In this document: in pieces, positions 46,822 to 60,947 of the stretch | How the letters are laid out: every line of letters starts with the position of its first letter | Position numbering within the stretch: the stretch's first letter is position 1 | Origin: Combretum micranthum | Taxonomy: Eukaryota; Streptophyta; Magnoliopsida; Myrtales; Combretaceae | Assembly: GCA_024138025.1 (NCBI GenBank) | Contig: JAMXBD010001101.1 | Location: 62,001-126,000, forward strand | DNA: 64,000 nt | Direction of reading: 5' to 3' | Made by a program: the position numbers and the translations under genes | The notes under the pieces: model-generated | The model's database searches: none | Told to the model about the DNA's origin: nothing | Seen by the model: only the letters and a program-made list of their open reading frames with translations

Positions 46822-47743
46822 TCATGGTTTCTTAAAATTTATGACAGTGTTAGCACTATCATGGTTTTCCCCTTCATAATAATGTTTGAGCAAATGCCCA
46901 TTCACCTTGAAAGTCCGATTATGATCAGTTTTCAATTCTACTGCACCATAGGGAAAAGCTTTTTCAATTTCAAACGGTCCTAACCATCTTGATCCTAACA
47001 TGTTTGGAAACAACTTCAAACGAGAATTATAAAGTAAAACTTTTTGTCCAGGCAAAAACTTTCGCTTGATAATGTTTCTATCATGCCATTTCGTTGCTCA
47101 TTTCTTGTAGATACAAGCATTTTCATAAGCTTCATTCCTCTATTCAGCCAATTGATTTAATTGAAGCAATCTCTTCTCCCCTGCAGCTTTTTCATCAAAA
47201 TTTAAGAATTTCATGGCCCAATATGCCTTGTGCTCAAGTTCTACAGGAATATGACATGATTTACCAAAAACAATCATAAATGGGGACATTCCAATACGGG
47301 TTTTAAAAGCAGTTCTATAAGCCCATAATGCATCATCTAATTTTGAAGACCAATCTTTTCTAGATGCATCAACAGTTTTTTCCAAAATTCTTTTGATCTC
47401 CCTATTGGATACTTCAACTTGTCCATTGGTTTATGGATGATAGGAGGTAGCAATTTTGTGTGTAACTCCATACTTTGACAAAATTTTTTCAAATTGTTAG
47501 TTACAAAAATGTGACCCACCATCACTAATGATAGCTCTAAGCACTCCAAATATGGTAAAAATATTCATTTTAAAAAATATTAAAACTACTCGAGCATCAT
47601 TTGTTTGTAAAGCAACAGCTTCAACCCATTTTGAAACATAATCTACTACCACAAGTATATATTTATTTGAAAAGGATAAGGAAAAAGGACCCATGAAGTC
47701 AATTCTCCATACGTCAAAAAGTTCAATTACCAAGATGTTGTTT
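46822..47743 (-). pseudogene. Integrase C-terminal half of the Athila-type element
   Basis: Reading from 47743: [20 protein letters not shown] (first catalytic Asp), [36 protein letters not shown] (second catalytic Asp), then a stop, a second stop, and [15 protein letters not shown] with the catalytic Glu. 47385-47140 gives [18 protein letters not shown] and [18 protein letters not shown]. 47055-46822 is the C-terminal domain with PGQKVLLYNSRLKLFPNML, RWLGPFEIEKAFPYGAVEL and FKVNGHLLKHYYEGE. The wording is close to Athila integrases and differs from element 1. Three or more stops make it inactive. The N-terminal zinc-binding part is missing because an LTR starts at 47744. Confidence 0.88.
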
Positions 47744-48739
47744 TGTAAACCCCCAAAATTTTTGAGAATGGTTTTGAATACTGAATCGAAACCCTAAAGT
47801 CTGACCTAAGTTGAAACATAGCCTTAAGCAATTTCGATTCACGGAATTTCATAAAAGAATTTTCAAAAACAAAAATAAAGTTCAATAATCGTTCGACACA
47901 AAATCTGAGCATGAGAAAATCCATCTATTCGATCCCTGATTTAAACCCCTCAATTTCTAACGTAAAGTTGGATTAAACCCTAACCCTAGTCAAACTGAAG
48001 TTTCAAAAGTCAACAAAGGTCAAGATAATCAAATAATTTCAACTCCGGCAATCCCATGTTCTCAAACCCTAGAAAACGAAATTAAGTTGATGGCTTATAA
48101 TAGTTCGTAATAATATAAGGTAACGTAAAAATATCATATTCGTGAATTTCGAGTGTCCTTCAGATTCAAACGGGATCAGTTTTCGAAAAGCGTGTCTCGG
48201 AGCTCAGAATAATAAAAATATTCCAATAACACCAAAAGAATTGTAATTAAACAAGGATTTCAAAAATATCAGTTTTATAATTTTTTGGTAACTAAAAATA
48301 ACAAATATAGCTCGTTTACGCGTATTTTTATTACTTTAGATATTTTTATGTCTAGTCTACTATTCATAGTACTATTCCTACTAGTCATTACTATTTCACT
48401 ATCTCTACTTTTTTTTCACCTATTTCTTACTACCTACATACCTATTTTCTTACTTTTTACATTTTCATTACAACTTTATACACATCAAATTTTACACATT
48501 ATTTCTTTTCTTACAAAAAATTACCAAACAAATCATTTCCTCCCCCTCTACACACCAAACCAGTGCCACTTCCTCTCTCTTCCTCTCAATTATTTTTCTT
48601 TTTCAATTTATTTTATTACATTAAAAATTCACTCCAAAAATTCTATAAATACCCATTCCTCCTTCATTCTTTCACACATCCATTTTACATAACAAAACTC
48701 TACCAAAATTCCCTCTCAAAAATCTCTCTCCAACAAATC
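47744..48739 (+). repeat. Family C-like LTR, 5' piece
   Basis: It starts TGTAAACCCCCAAAATTTTT inside the Athila integrase; the five preceding bases are TGTTT. Sequence to 48739 parallels 14920-16150, including GGGATCAGTTTTCGAAAAGC and the TATA box TATAAATACCC at 48644. It is cut at 48740 by a minus-strand LTR. A plus-strand end piece at 56230-56698 probably belongs to the same copy. Frames at 48285-48787 are shadows. Confidence 0.7.
48644..48650 (+). promoter_or_regulatory. TATA box of the partial family C-like LTR
   Basis: TATAAATACCC is followed by CTTCATTCTTTCACAC, the same layout as at 16050. Confidence 0.5.
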
Positions 48740-51680
48740 TATCACGCCCCAGAGAGTACCCTAAACGTGGCAGTCCGCCGCATATAATACTAAAGCTAAT
48801 GAATGACAACCTTAGTCATGCAAGAGCTTCGATATCATATTCAAGGTATGCTTTCAAGATAGTAAGAGACTCACAAGGGTATTACGTTTAAGTAGATAAT
48901 AAAAGCAAGCATGAACTTATATAAATAAACATAAGATCTTCATTCAAATAATAATTTCTTACATCATCTTAGGGACATTCCCCCACCTTAAAAGTCTTGT
49001 TTCAACTAAACTATTAACAAGGTAATCATTACTATAACATAAGCCTACTATAGAGATTTTCTTAGAAGTCTATGTTCAAAACTAAATACATAAAACTTCT
49101 CCCAAAACTCCTAGTAGCTTAAACTTGTACCTGGCATACGGGGCTCCTTGGGGCCAACCAAAGATAATCATACTGTAACAAAAAGCTATAAGGGTATAAG
49201 CAAATCTAGCTTAGTGAGATAATTCCTATCTATAGAACATTTCCATATAGCAAGTAAGTGTTTAATCAAGCATATGAGAATGCATCAATCACATGAGCAA
49301 ACAAAATACAAAAGATTAACCGGAAATCAAGTGCAGTATGGATTTTATGCGCTCCATGTCGAGGGTTGGGAGGTTACAAGCCCATATGACCATCAATATT
49401 TGCAAATTTGCTGGCTCCTACTCGCCTTGTAGACTTCCTGGCTCCTACTAGCCCATGTAGACTTTTTGGCTCCTACTAGCCACCACTACCACTTCCTCGT
49501 TTCCCCACATGAAGACTAGTAGTGAAACAAATGTGACTCACAAGTACGATATGCATGAATTAATTTCAATATATATTTAACCAAATAATGTTGAGTTCAG
49601 GTTAAAGGCGATCAACCGCATTTTCATCATATCAATACAAGTGTCACACTTCATTTAAACATATCGTCTTTCGATATTCTTAACTTACATTCAACCAATC
49701 ATAAATTCAAGTTACATAACAATTGTTCATTTATCTTTTCCTTAATTTCTAGTGCCACTATTTATAAGCACAAACAAGGAAATATAACTTAGTAAAGAAT
49801 TAACTCACTCCATGTCGATAGATCCTAATTGAAGTAATCTTCTAAGAAAGTGATCTCGGGTCCTTCTTCACCTAAACAAGATGACATACCCAAAATGAGT
49901 CTTTCATGAAATTTCTATTCTTGAAGATTCTAAACTTTTTTAAAATCGCGGTAAAATTGTATAAGAGGAATTTCCAACTTAAAATGGTCATAACTTACTC
50001 ATTTTAACTCGGAATTTCGCATATAATATATCGTTTTCTACCTATTCGAAAAGATCTTTCTATTTCTAAACTTATTTTCATCAAAATAAGTCGTTTCGGC
50101 TCCGAAAAAGTGGTGACCAAATTCACCACGAATTTACATAAACTTGAATTCCTTCTTCTAATAAAAACTCACTTTGAAGAGATAGATATTCCAAAAATTT
50201 ATAAAACCTTTGAAATGTATATACATATATTTATTGACTCATATTAAATGTATAAAGTTAATGAGGTTGTCTCAAATTATGAAAAAGTAAAGTCTTTAAA
50301 GATTTGAAACTTGAGAACTTTTGAAATAGTCATTTTGCTTTGAAAATATCTTAAGTTATTTTAAAATGAGTATTTCTTTCTCCTAAATTTAATTGCTTGT
50401 AATTGCTTTAAATTCCTCAGGAATGATTTTATTTTCTAAGCTTAGATTTCAACAAATTTTAAAAGTAATAACAATTTCATAAAAGAATTTCATTGTTTCT
50501 TGAGATCATTTAAAAAAACAATTTCTAACATTTGATGAAAAGTGAAGTTTTGTAAGACCTTTTTGTTTATTTCACAAAGTCCTTTCTATGTCATGTAAGT
50601 TTATAAAATCTTTTATGAACTCCTCTAAGTTTGTTAATATGACTCCTTAGTTTTTAGAAAAATTACTTCCTACTTTTATTTCTAGAAAAGAATCTTTATT
50701 CTAAGAAAACATTTCCTCATTTACTTTGTTGAGGCAAAAACCATTATGTTCATGCATGAATATGAATCATAAAGTTATGGAAACATAAAGAAACATAATA
50801 ACTTGAAAGAATAAGCTAATAAAGAAATAAATCAAGTATTGGAACCTTAGCTTCATCAAGGTATCCCGGACTAAGAAAAGACTAGTTCCAAAAGAAAAAG
50901 AAAATGTTTTGACCTGATGAGGACAAGTCTAAGACTAGAAAGACTAGTCTTAAAAATAACATGAAAGTAAATAAATTGAAAGGAAAGTAAATAAATTGCA
51001 AAACAATGAGCTTGTATGCTCTAAATAATATATATAACTATATAGATATATTAGATAGTTATAAACATAAAAGCAACATAAGGAAATTAGATTATGAACA
51101 AAAACAAAGTATAAACCTATTGTTGCTTTCTTAATCTTTATGGTTTAGAAAACACACACTAAGCTCATACTAAGTAAATTAACATATGGAAGACTTGAAG
51201 AATGTTTACCTAAAAGAACTAAACTTGAGAGAGCTTCTTGAGAGGAAATTCTTGGACAGTTTTTGAGATAGTAACTTTAGTAGAAGAGAGGTGTGAAGGA
51301 AGTGGAAGTAAGAGGGGGTATTTATAGAAAAATATGGGAGATAATTTGTATTAATTAAATAAATTGAAAATAAAACAATTTAAAGAGGAGAGGAAGAGGG
51401 GCCGACGCAAATTGAGCAAAGAGAGGGAGAGAAAATTTATTTTTTTGTATTTTTGTTAATTAAAAGTAAGATATGAAAGATGTGAAGTTGTATTGAAAAT
51501 GAAAATTGTAAGAAATAGAGGTATAGGTTGTAAGAGTAGGTTGTAAGAAAAAGTAGAGATAGATAAATAGTGTAGAATAGTGGTAAATAGTGTAGTGTAA
51601 AGTAGACATGATAATTTAAGTACCGGTAGTAAGAAAATACGCGTATAAATACGATATATGATATTTTTAGCTATCGAAAA
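48740..51680 (-). repeat. Minus-strand long LTR, truncated at its start
   Basis: Its terminus reads TATCACGCCCC on the plus strand (TGTCACGCC with G-to-A). Landmarks on the minus strand: TATA box 51327-51317, donor-like AG|GTAA at 51209, conserved block 50055-49976, acceptor-like TTTAG at 49872, exon-like segment 49871-49809, GTGAGT at 49808, palindrome 49197-49213, acceptor-like ACAG at 49173. By comparison with the Tekay-like LTR about 330 bp of the LTR start is missing at 51680, where a different LTR takes over. Confidence 0.75.
49809..49871 (-). other. Exon-like segment of LTR 48740-51680
   Basis: It ends CGACATGGA before GTGAGT; the ATG is at 49813-49811. Joined to the segment at 49172 the frame would run 31 codons from M-D-M. 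Confidence 0.42.
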
Positions 51681-51692
51681 AACTATAGGGTA

Positions 51693-51709
51693 TAAGCTAT
51701 ACTAGCTTA
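51693..51709. repeat. LTR palindrome at the fused junction
   Basis: TAAGCTATACTAGCTTA, a perfect 7 bp stem with a 3-base loop, 12 bp from the LTR-LTR breakpoint. Confidence 0.8.
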
Positions 51710-52257
51710 GTGAGTGAAAACTTCCAGGATTACATTTATAACACGTCATACAATCAAGATTATCAGACAAGTGATAGCATCAAACTCGTGAATTCAACAA
51801 ACATATGACCTGCCAGAAATCATATGTGGATGGACTTACGCCCTCCATCCCGGGTTAGCAGATTAATGAATCCTGCGTACGACCGAGACCGTTTCAGCTT
51901 ACGGACAACTATAAACTATAAAATCGTTTAAGGTACAACGATAAACCAACAAATGCTAATGCTCCATCCCCATCGTGTATGAATGAGTTCAATTTCATCT
52001 TTAGTTCCGAATAATCAATTATACCAATTCTTTTAAGTGATCAATCAATAATCGCAGACAATCAATTCTAATTCATCTATACAGCAATAGTTAATCACTC
52101 GGCTTCGATATTCTTACATTCCATTTCTCATATCAACAACAAGCATACATAGTTCCCATTAGTCCCCATCATGCATATCCATTTTATCTTTACCAAATAT
52201 CTAGTGCAACTATTATTACAATTACATACAATAAATGAAATCGGAAGTAATACTCAC

Positions 52258-52325
52258 TCGGCATTGGATCACCGGTCTCTTAGTACAAGTAATCCGGTGG
52301 TAGGGAATCATCGATATCGAGTCAC
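52258..52325 (-). other. Exon-like segment of LTR 51681-56229
   Basis: GTGACTCGATATCGATGATT to TCCAATGCCGA before GTGAGT. The last segment of this LTR is deleted, so no joined frame can be judged. Confidence 0.42.
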
Positions 52326-55300
52326 CTAAAAGGAAGAAAACTCTAATAAGTATTTCATCACTTAACTAGTCCAAACTATCTCATACAAACTATCAAATTC
52401 GTAATTCTCGTCCTAAGCGAGAATTCCAACTTAAAACGGCCATAACTTGGTCATTTTAACTCGGAATCTCGCAAATTATATATCGATTTCTATCTACTTC
52501 GAAAGATCTATCTATTCTAATATTATTTTTAAGCTTTGAAAACATTTAGGTCTCAGAACAGAGGGATCAGATCTGATCAGTAACGTTTCCAATTCCGAAA
52601 AATAGTTTTGTAAATGTTTGTAATGTTTTTATTATACAAATTAGCCATACATGCAATATGAGTGATTTCCTAATATGAATGGCATGAAATGAGTTTCATG
52701 TATGCATGGTCTTGATGATTTTTGGTAAAAGAAAATTTTGGAACTCTTTATTTTGCAAGACTTCAATTATAACTACTTTTTGAAAAATCTAGTTTTCTAA
52801 CTTTGGTCATTTCCATTTGTTTTGGATTTATTACTTAAGAAAATATAATTATTTTTGTTAAAATTAAGTCTTCATTATATATATTACTTATGACCTTCAT
52901 TTCTTCATAAAAATTTCCATTTTACACTTGTTAAACATGTTTTCAAGTGGGGTTGATTCCAAAATCCGAATTTTACAAAAATTAGTTTTTAAGTGATTCC
53001 TTTAAATGAAAGTCATTTGATATTTAGAAAATTAGGGCTCAATCATACATAACCATTAAGGACTTCATTCTTACACAAAAATTTGCATTTTACACTTTAC
53101 AAATATGTTTTCCAATATGGTTTACTCAAAAATCCGAATTTTAGAAAATCCACTTTTTGAATGATTCATTTGGGAAAAACTTGTTTAATGCATTAAATTT
53201 TAAGACTTTACTACATCTATTGTCTAAGGACTTCATTTAACACATAAAACTTGCAATTTGAGCTCAAATACTTAGTGATTACATATGCATCATCTCAAAT
53301 TACGAATTTGACAATTTGATCACTAACTCAAAATTTTTCATTTTAATTCCATTACTTGGTTTACACATTACTCATGCCTAAACTTATTTTAACTTGTAAA
53401 AATCATTGCTTAATGATATCTATTACCTATATACTTCATTTTTCACATAAAACATGAGTTTTGGAGTTGATACATGGGTTCTAAAAATTGGTCTTGGTTG
53501 GGATCCGAATTTACAAAATTCATTTTTGGATATTCCTTTTGATAAAATCTATCTAAACTTATGAAAATCCATTCCTTACATATCCTATCCTAAGGGCCTT
53601 TCATTTCTTAAACAAAAACTTCATTTTTGAGTTGGAAAACATGTTTTTAAAATATGCCTTGGCCAAAATCCGAAAATGACATTTGTGTTTTGAAAATAAC
53701 TTTTGAAAATCACATTAGATTCTTGTAAAAAGAAGTCTTGATGATATACATATACTAAGCCTTCATTTTCTCAAGAAAAAATTACATTTTGATACTTGGA
53801 AGGTGGTTTTCAAATGGGGGTCTTGCCAAAATACGAATTTCACAATTTTGTTTGAGTTCATAACTAAAATCTATACTTAATATGAACATAAACATAAAAC
53901 AAATGCATGGTAACAAGCTATAAACATCATGGATCTAAACTTTACTTATCAAAATCTTTCATTTATGGTATTTATACCCTAAGCCCTTCATTTTAAATGA
54001 AAAATATACATTTTGAAGTTGAAAAATCACTTTTCTAAATATAGTCCCATTTTCATCCGAATTTTCAAAAATCATTTTGCTTGAAAATAAAATAGATCTT
54101 GAGTTTCCTATAACTTTCCTACCATCATCATATTATAGCAAGTTGTTCATGGACATAAACAAAGATCTAATGCATCTATGAACTCAAAACTTTAGATCTA
54201 GTCTTCTAAACTAGTTTTAAATGCATGAATCACTAAGATAGACATGTGGATGCTAGATCTATGCATAAGTCATAAAGAATAACAAAAATAACAACTTAAA
54301 TACAAGATCTATGGCATGAACAAAAATCAAAGCTATAAAAAGTTAGATCTACAAAATATAACAACTTTAAACAAGAAAATAATAACAATACAAGATAATA
54401 ATAATGGAGAAGAGGAGTGTTTCATTCTTGGCATCATCATCCTTAGCTTTTAAGCTAATGAAATGTCATTTGATGCATGAAACACTCATTATACTTTACC
54501 TATATCACCTATGGAGGCTTAAAAAGAAGGTTTACTTAAGAAATCTTCAAGAAATATGTGTGGGAGCTCCAAAAAAAAAAGGGGCAGCAAGGTTTTTGTA
54601 AGAACAAGAGAGAAAGAAGAAAGAAAGAGAGGAAAAATAGAGAGAAAAGGTTAAGGAATGAAAGAGGAAAGATGAGTAAATGAAGGAGAGAGAGAAAAGG
54701 AGTGTATTAAATGTGTTTTAATTAATTGAAGGAGTAAAAAAAATAAACAAGGCAGATTTGGGGAGCTTTCCACGTGAAGAGAGAAGAGAGAGAGAGGAAT
54801 TTGTGAAAATTTGACTTGAAATTAAATTGTGTAATAAATGGTGTGTGTAGCTTCTTTAAGAAGGAGTGGAAAATAATTATTTTAGTCAAATTAGGATTAA
54901 ATAAAAGGACAATGGCAGCAAATATGGGTCAAAAATTCTGCCATGAAGTATGGAATATTGTGTAGAAAGATTGAAGTGAAAATGAAGTGATATGTGTAAG
55001 GTGTACTTGAAGGTATGGGTTGTAAGAGTACCTTTTTAATAAAAAAAAAAAGAAAATTAGAAAAATTATTCCAAATAATTGTAGCATATTTTTCATAATT
55101 AAAATTAAATAATTATTTGAATTATTTTAGTAATTTAATAAATATGTTACCGGTATGATCAAAATACGCGAATATGGGCTATAAATGATATTTTTATAAC
55201 CCGAAAAATTCTAAAAAATTATTTTATGAAAATAAAAATTTTTAAAATATTTTCCAATTATTAAATTAATTTATTTTATTTTTAGTATCGGATCTTAAAC

Positions 55301-56229
55301 AGAATCTGATCCCGTAAAGACCCGAAACGAATTAAATTTTAGAAAAACAAAATTTTCTATAACATATAAAATATTTATCTAAAAATATAAGGCTTTATAA
55401 AAATAATAAAATTTTGTAATGAAATAAAAATGAATAGTGCAAAAGACGACTCAATTACCGGTAATAATGGAAATACGATAAAAAGGTTATAACTGTAACT
55501 TTTATAACCCGAAAAATTATATAACTGATATATTTAGAAATCTTATGAAATTACGAGTCTAACGGTACTATTGGTATATTTTTTATATCTCGAGCCCCAG
55601 GACACGCTTTTCGAAGTCTGTATCCGAACGGGTTCGAAATAGGTCAAAAATTTACCAATCTGATATTTTTACACAAACTTATATTACTATGAGCTATTGT
55701 ATATATTTAAACTACATCTCGGCCTCTAGGGTTAGGGGCACTAGATTGCCGGACTTACACTATTGTATTCCGGTTAGGGTTTCCGGGTGATTTTTCGGTT
55801 TAGACCTTTGCCAATTTGGAAACTGATATTTATGTTCATACAGCATATTTAATTTGAGAAGTTTATTTTAAATTTTACTTTTCGTAAGTATTTATTATCT
55901 TTTAACGTTTTCGGAATTTTTGAATTGGGTTTCATTTTCGAAAGTTAATCGTTATTTACTTTTTTAATAATTTGTTTTTGGGCTTTATATTACCCGTTTT
56001 TATAAGTCGGAGTTAAATATGAAATTTTTCGTACGTAGTGGTTTTGAATTTGAAGACCACTGAGTTCTTATTTTATTTTCGAGGATTTTCATTTTCTCAT
56101 GATTAAGAAATTTTTGGATTCATTCATGGTTTAGGACTTGTCAAAATTCGGTTTTAATTTGGAGTGATTTTTAGGGTTTATTTTTGAAGTTCATCTTAAA
56201 ATTATTTACTGAAATTTTCCGGGCTTACA

Positions 56230-56698
56230 GGGTAAATCCATTCAAACATATGGTTTTCCAGTAAATCATATGTATTGCTTGATCACTTGCTTGATGTATT
56301 CATATGCTTGTTTAATAACTTGTTTGAAATTATTTATACAAGTACGTTGATTTAGGAATATTCTCACTAAGCTAGTTATGCCTATACTCCAATAGACCTT
56401 TGTTGTAATAAGACTATATCTTTTATGCCCAAGGACTTCATATACTCGAGAGGGATTATGTTTTGGAAAGCTTTTGGAAATCTTTTGAAGATCTTAGGTT
56501 AATTATCCTTTAATATCTTTTGGTGTTAATATTATTTTGTTGTAGGAAAGATTAAGTTAATATCATGATTGTTTGGAGATTCATAGGGGAAAGACCCTAG
56601 GATAATGTAAGGAGTATATTCTTATAATGTTGAAATAAGATGGTTATCTAGAATTCTTATATGTTGTGTTTACTATCTCGACCTATACTGTCACGCCC
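56230..56698 (+). repeat. Plus-strand LTR end piece
   Basis: It contains GGGTAAATCCATTC, CTCACTAAGCTAGTTATGCC (decayed palindrome at 56368) and ACTCCAATAGACC, the order of the final third of the long LTRs. It is probably the continuation of 47744-48739, with the middle lost. It is cut at 56699 by another LTR. Confidence 0.55.
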
Positions 56699-57104
56699 CG
56701 AGGGGTACCCTAAACGTGGCAGTCCGCCGTACACAATACTAAAGCCTAGGAATGACTACCTTAGTCATGCAAAGGCTTCCATATTATGTACAAAGCGTAC
56801 ATCACAACCAAGGGGACGCATCGGAGTAGCGCAATTTACATTGATAATAAATAAGTAACAAGGCAAAGAGAATACTTAATATAAAACATAAGCATATCAC
56901 AATTCAATTCTTAAGGCACATTCATCTATTATCTTCAAATAAATATACGTCCCTAATCATATAGATTATCACATATAAAGAACCTTGCAAAATTTCTTCA
57001 TCGTATGATTCCATATCCTTAATCATCCGTTCATGACTTCCTTAATGTCATGATCCTCAACTTTAATCCACGAATATACCTGTTTCAACAAAATCTATAG
57101 GGTA

Positions 57105-57122
57105 TAAGCTACAACTAGCTTA
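57105..57122. repeat. LTR palindrome, minus-strand family C-like LTR
   Basis: TAAGCTACAACTAGCTTA, a perfect 7 bp stem with a 4-base loop. Confidence 0.8.
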
Positions 57123-58497
57123 GTGAGATATTCCTTTTCATTCGCACCCACATTTCAAACAAGTTTATTTATTTAATCACACATATGCTATGTGTAAGCC
57201 CCGGAAAATTTCAGTAAATAATTTCAAAATGAACTTCGAAAATAAACCCTAAAAATCACTCCAAATTAAAACCGAACTTTGAATGAGTCCTGAAATATAA
57301 ACGAAAGTAAGAATTCATTAGTCTTGACAAAATCTAAAAATATATAAGGACTACAAAAGTCCTTAAGTCCAAAAAAATAAAAAAAAATAAAAAAAATAAA
57401 ATAAAATAAAAAAAACCCTTACGTAAGATAAACTGCTTACCTAATCTATAATTCATAAAAATCGGGATAAAAATAAAACACAGTGATAATTTGCTAAAAA
57501 GCAGTTAATCCATAACATGACAATTTGAAGGATCAGAAATCACCAAAGGCCAATTCCATAATTAGGCTTTGGCACGATTAAGAAACTTTATCTGCCAATA
57601 ATAAAACATAGACTTTGGAAATTCCCCAAACGACCGGACTAATAATCCTAAGAGACAGAAATCACAATAAAGCCCTAACGATCAAATCAAACTCCCAAGA
57701 ATCATAGAACGAGTTAGAAATTGAAATCTCGTAATCTTAAGAAGGAAGAATTCAAGAAACAAAATAACAAATTAAATAATCCTTAAGTTAACCAATTGTT
57801 CATAAAACCTTAAATCGAAGCAAAATAAATTTGAAAACAAAACACTATGAAGATCCTTTTTCAAAGCAAATTATAAGAATCAAGAATTCCCCAAAATCAT
57901 TCCAAAAATCGATAATTGACTCAAACTCAAGAAAATCATATCCGGTAACCATTACCGATATTACTCCGGGTATAATAATTCAATTCAAGATTTCCGAAAG
58001 CAGTGAGAGATATTAAATACTTATAAAAAAAATAAAATTTAAAATAAATTTGTCAAACTACATACGTTGTATAAACAGAAAATCTCAAGTTTCCAACTTG
58101 GCAATACCTAAACCGGAAAGTCATCCGGAAACCCTAACCGAAATACAATAGCTTAAGTCCGGCAATCTAGCGCCCTTAGCTCTAGAGGCCGAAAGATAGT
58201 TTAAATAAGTAGAATAGCTCGTAGTAATATAAGTTTGTTCACAAATATCAGATTGGTAAATTTTTGACCTATCTCGAACCCGTTCGGATACAGACTTCGA
58301 AAAGCGTGTCCCGGACTAGAGATCAAAAATATACCATTAGTACCGTTAGACTCGTAATTCCACGAGATTTCTAAATATATCAGTTATATAATTTTTCGGT
58401 TATAAAAGTTACAATTATAACCTTTTTACCCGTATTTTCATTTCTACCGGTAATTGATTAGTCTTTTGCACTATTCATTTTATTTCATTACACAATT

Positions 58498-58518
58498 TTA
58501 TTATTATTATTATTATTA

Positions 58519-58559
<41 letters not shown>

Positions 58560-58572
58560 TATTATTATTATT
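58498..58572. repeat. (ATT)n microsatellite at the A-to-B junction
   Basis: About 25 trinucleotide units with two ATATT interruptions, directly before the family B-like start at 58575. The A-type LTR at 22376 has only TTTTATTATTC here. Confidence 0.9.
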
Positions 58573-60947
58573 TTTATACCCTGGGTTTCCTAGTAATCAA
58601 ATAAACTTCGGAAACCGAAAATGAAACCCTAAATCAGTTTAGCTCAAGCTTTGTGAGAAAGACCGAGATACCCTAATTCCGGCTTTTCCTCGATTTCCAA
58701 ATAAGAAACTTTTATAAGCAAAAACTAATTTTTGAATATAGTTCGTGATTATATTTCAAACCAAGAAAAGATCAGATTTAAGAAAATCTCAATTCCGGGT
58801 CATCCCGAGACCCATTATAGAAAAGCGTGCCCCAGAACTAGAATTTCAAAACTTTCATTATGAGTACTCATTTGAATCGAAATAAAAATAAGGATTTCAA
58901 AAATATATTTTTCATAATTTTCCGGCTTATGAAAAATACAGTTATAGCCTTTTATTCGTATTTCCTTACTACCGGAAAATCAAATTGTCTTGTCAACTAT
59001 TCCTCACTATTCAAAAGTACTACCTAGTCTACCTATTAGCCTACCTACAGTCTAACCCTTACCATCACTCAATCAACTCCTTCTTTCCATAACTTTTGTC
59101 CTTAACTTTCCTTACAACTCTTAACAATTTCACATCATGTTAAATCAATCAATCAAAGTAAAAGTTTTTCAAACTTCTTCCCTCCTCCATGAATAGCCGG
59201 CGTGAATAGTCCCCCCTCCCCATGTCCATTTTGCAAAATTTTTTTTTATTTAATCTAACTCCATTTAAACCTAATCCCATTCCATATATATACTACTTTT
59301 TCTCTCTCCTTCCTCATTCTTTCACTTTTCCATTTTCACAAAGGAAAAAGCTCTCAAAACACTCTCTTTTCTCTCCTCTCCACTCCCTCTTTTCTCCTTG
59401 GCCGAAACTTTAAGGCTCCCCAACATACACACACAACTTCCATCTTCTCTTCATCTTCCATTTACCTTCAAGTAAGTAAAGTTCCATTACTTCCACTCAT
59501 GAAACTTTGTTATGGCTAAGTGATTTTTTGGATATCTCAACTCCATATTGCCATGATCTTTTAGTAGGAACAATGAGATATCAAAACAAAATCCCGAACC
59601 ATTAACAAAGTAGATCTATCTTTTAAAGAAGTTTCCATACCAAAAGCTTTACTTTTATCCATCAAAAAGTCTTTTAAACAAATGATCTTTTATAAAAATA
59701 TGGTTTTTATGTTTTCAAAACTCATTTAAGCACTTGATATAGTAGATCTATCATTTTACTACTCTTATTCATGTAGACATTTAAGATCTCATCTTCATTT
59801 GAGTTTATGTGCATTCATAGTTTTTAATGCTTTTGTCTTTAGTAAATCATCTTCCTAGCATATAGATCTATGGTTAGATAAGTTAATAAAGTCAAAAAGG
59901 AAAACACTTTTCAAAAATATGAACTTGTGTAAATTCGGATCACTTTAGAAACCTAGGTTAAAAACACTTTTATCAACTTCTAAACATGTATTTTACAAGA
60001 GAATGAAGCCTATGGGTAATAGATAATGTTTGGTAGTATTTTTCATGAGTCTAAATGAGATTTTTCTAAAGAAAATGTTGGAAACAAGAATGAAGTCCAA
60101 TAGAAGTTTGAACTAAAGTCATATAGATGAAATTCGTAATAATGGATGTATGGTTAAAAAACACTATTTTTCCAACTTCAAAAATGATATTATCTTGAAC
60201 AAATGAAGTCCTTAGGATATAGGTATAATAAATACTTAAAGTTTTAAGTACAAAATATATTTTTTCCTAAAGGAATCAACTTGAAAATGGACTTTTGTAA
60301 ATTCGGATTTTTGGAAACCCCCTAGTAGAAGACCCACTTAAAAGTTTATAAATGAAGATTTTATTTAAGAAATAAAGGCCTTAGGATATAACTAATATGA
60401 GGGTCAAAATTCTTTAAGCAAAATAGAGTTTTCCTAAAAGAAAATCCTTGTAATATGTAGGTGTGACTAAGTGTAGTAAACTCACTTGTTAAACATTAAT
60501 ATGATATGGTTTTCTAAGAAAAGTCTATGTAAATTCTTTAAACCTAAAGAGCTATAAGAACTTAGGCTCATTAGAGTTCACATCATGACATTCATAATAG
60601 GAAAATCATTACCATTGCATTTAGTTTCATTTTACACTTAGGAATCTCAAGTGCATTCATGAAAACCGCATTTTCGGAACCTATGTCACCGCTGTACAGA
60701 TCTGATCCCTCGTTTCCGAGGCTTAGATATTTTCAAAACTTGATTTAAACTTCGTATTTAGAAATCTCTTCCGAAGTAGATAGAAATCGATATAAAATTT
60801 GCGAGATTCGAGTTAAAAATGACCAAGTTATGGCCGTTTTAAGTTGGAATTCTCGCTTAGGACGCGAATTACGAATTTGATAAGTTCGTATGAAGTCGTT
60901 GGATTAGTTTGAGTTGAAATACTGATTAGAGTATTTCTTCCTTTTAG

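Larger units (their letters stand above)
51681..56229 (-). repeat. Minus-strand family A-like LTR, truncated at its end
   Basis: It ends on the plus strand with TTTCCGGGCTTACA at 56229 (LTR start) and parallels family A over most of its length. At 51681 it begins within the palindrome region, so the last ~430 bp of the LTR are missing. Landmarks: donor-like AG|GTAA at 54499, conserved block 52505-52429, acceptor-like TTTTAG at 52326, exon-like segment 52325-52258, GTGAGT at 52257, palindrome 51693-51709. The frame 54404-54601 (+) is antisense shadow. Confidence 0.78.

Noticed and set aside
48285..48787. 135-codon plus-strand frame with many Phe, Leu and Ser
   Set aside because: It covers the LTR core promoter and CT-rich leader and runs into the next LTR; not a membrane protein gene.
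54404..54601. 65-codon plus-strand frame near a TATA-like region
   Set aside because: Antisense to the leader of the minus-strand family A-like LTR; the equivalent in the plus-strand copy (about 23180-23380) is not open in the same way.
51688..56234. GGGTA at 51688-51692 and 56230-56234 as a target duplication of the LTR 51681-56229
   Set aside because: GGGTA at 51688 is part of the normal LTR motif GGGTATAAGCTA, and the LTR terminus is missing on that side, so the match is chance.
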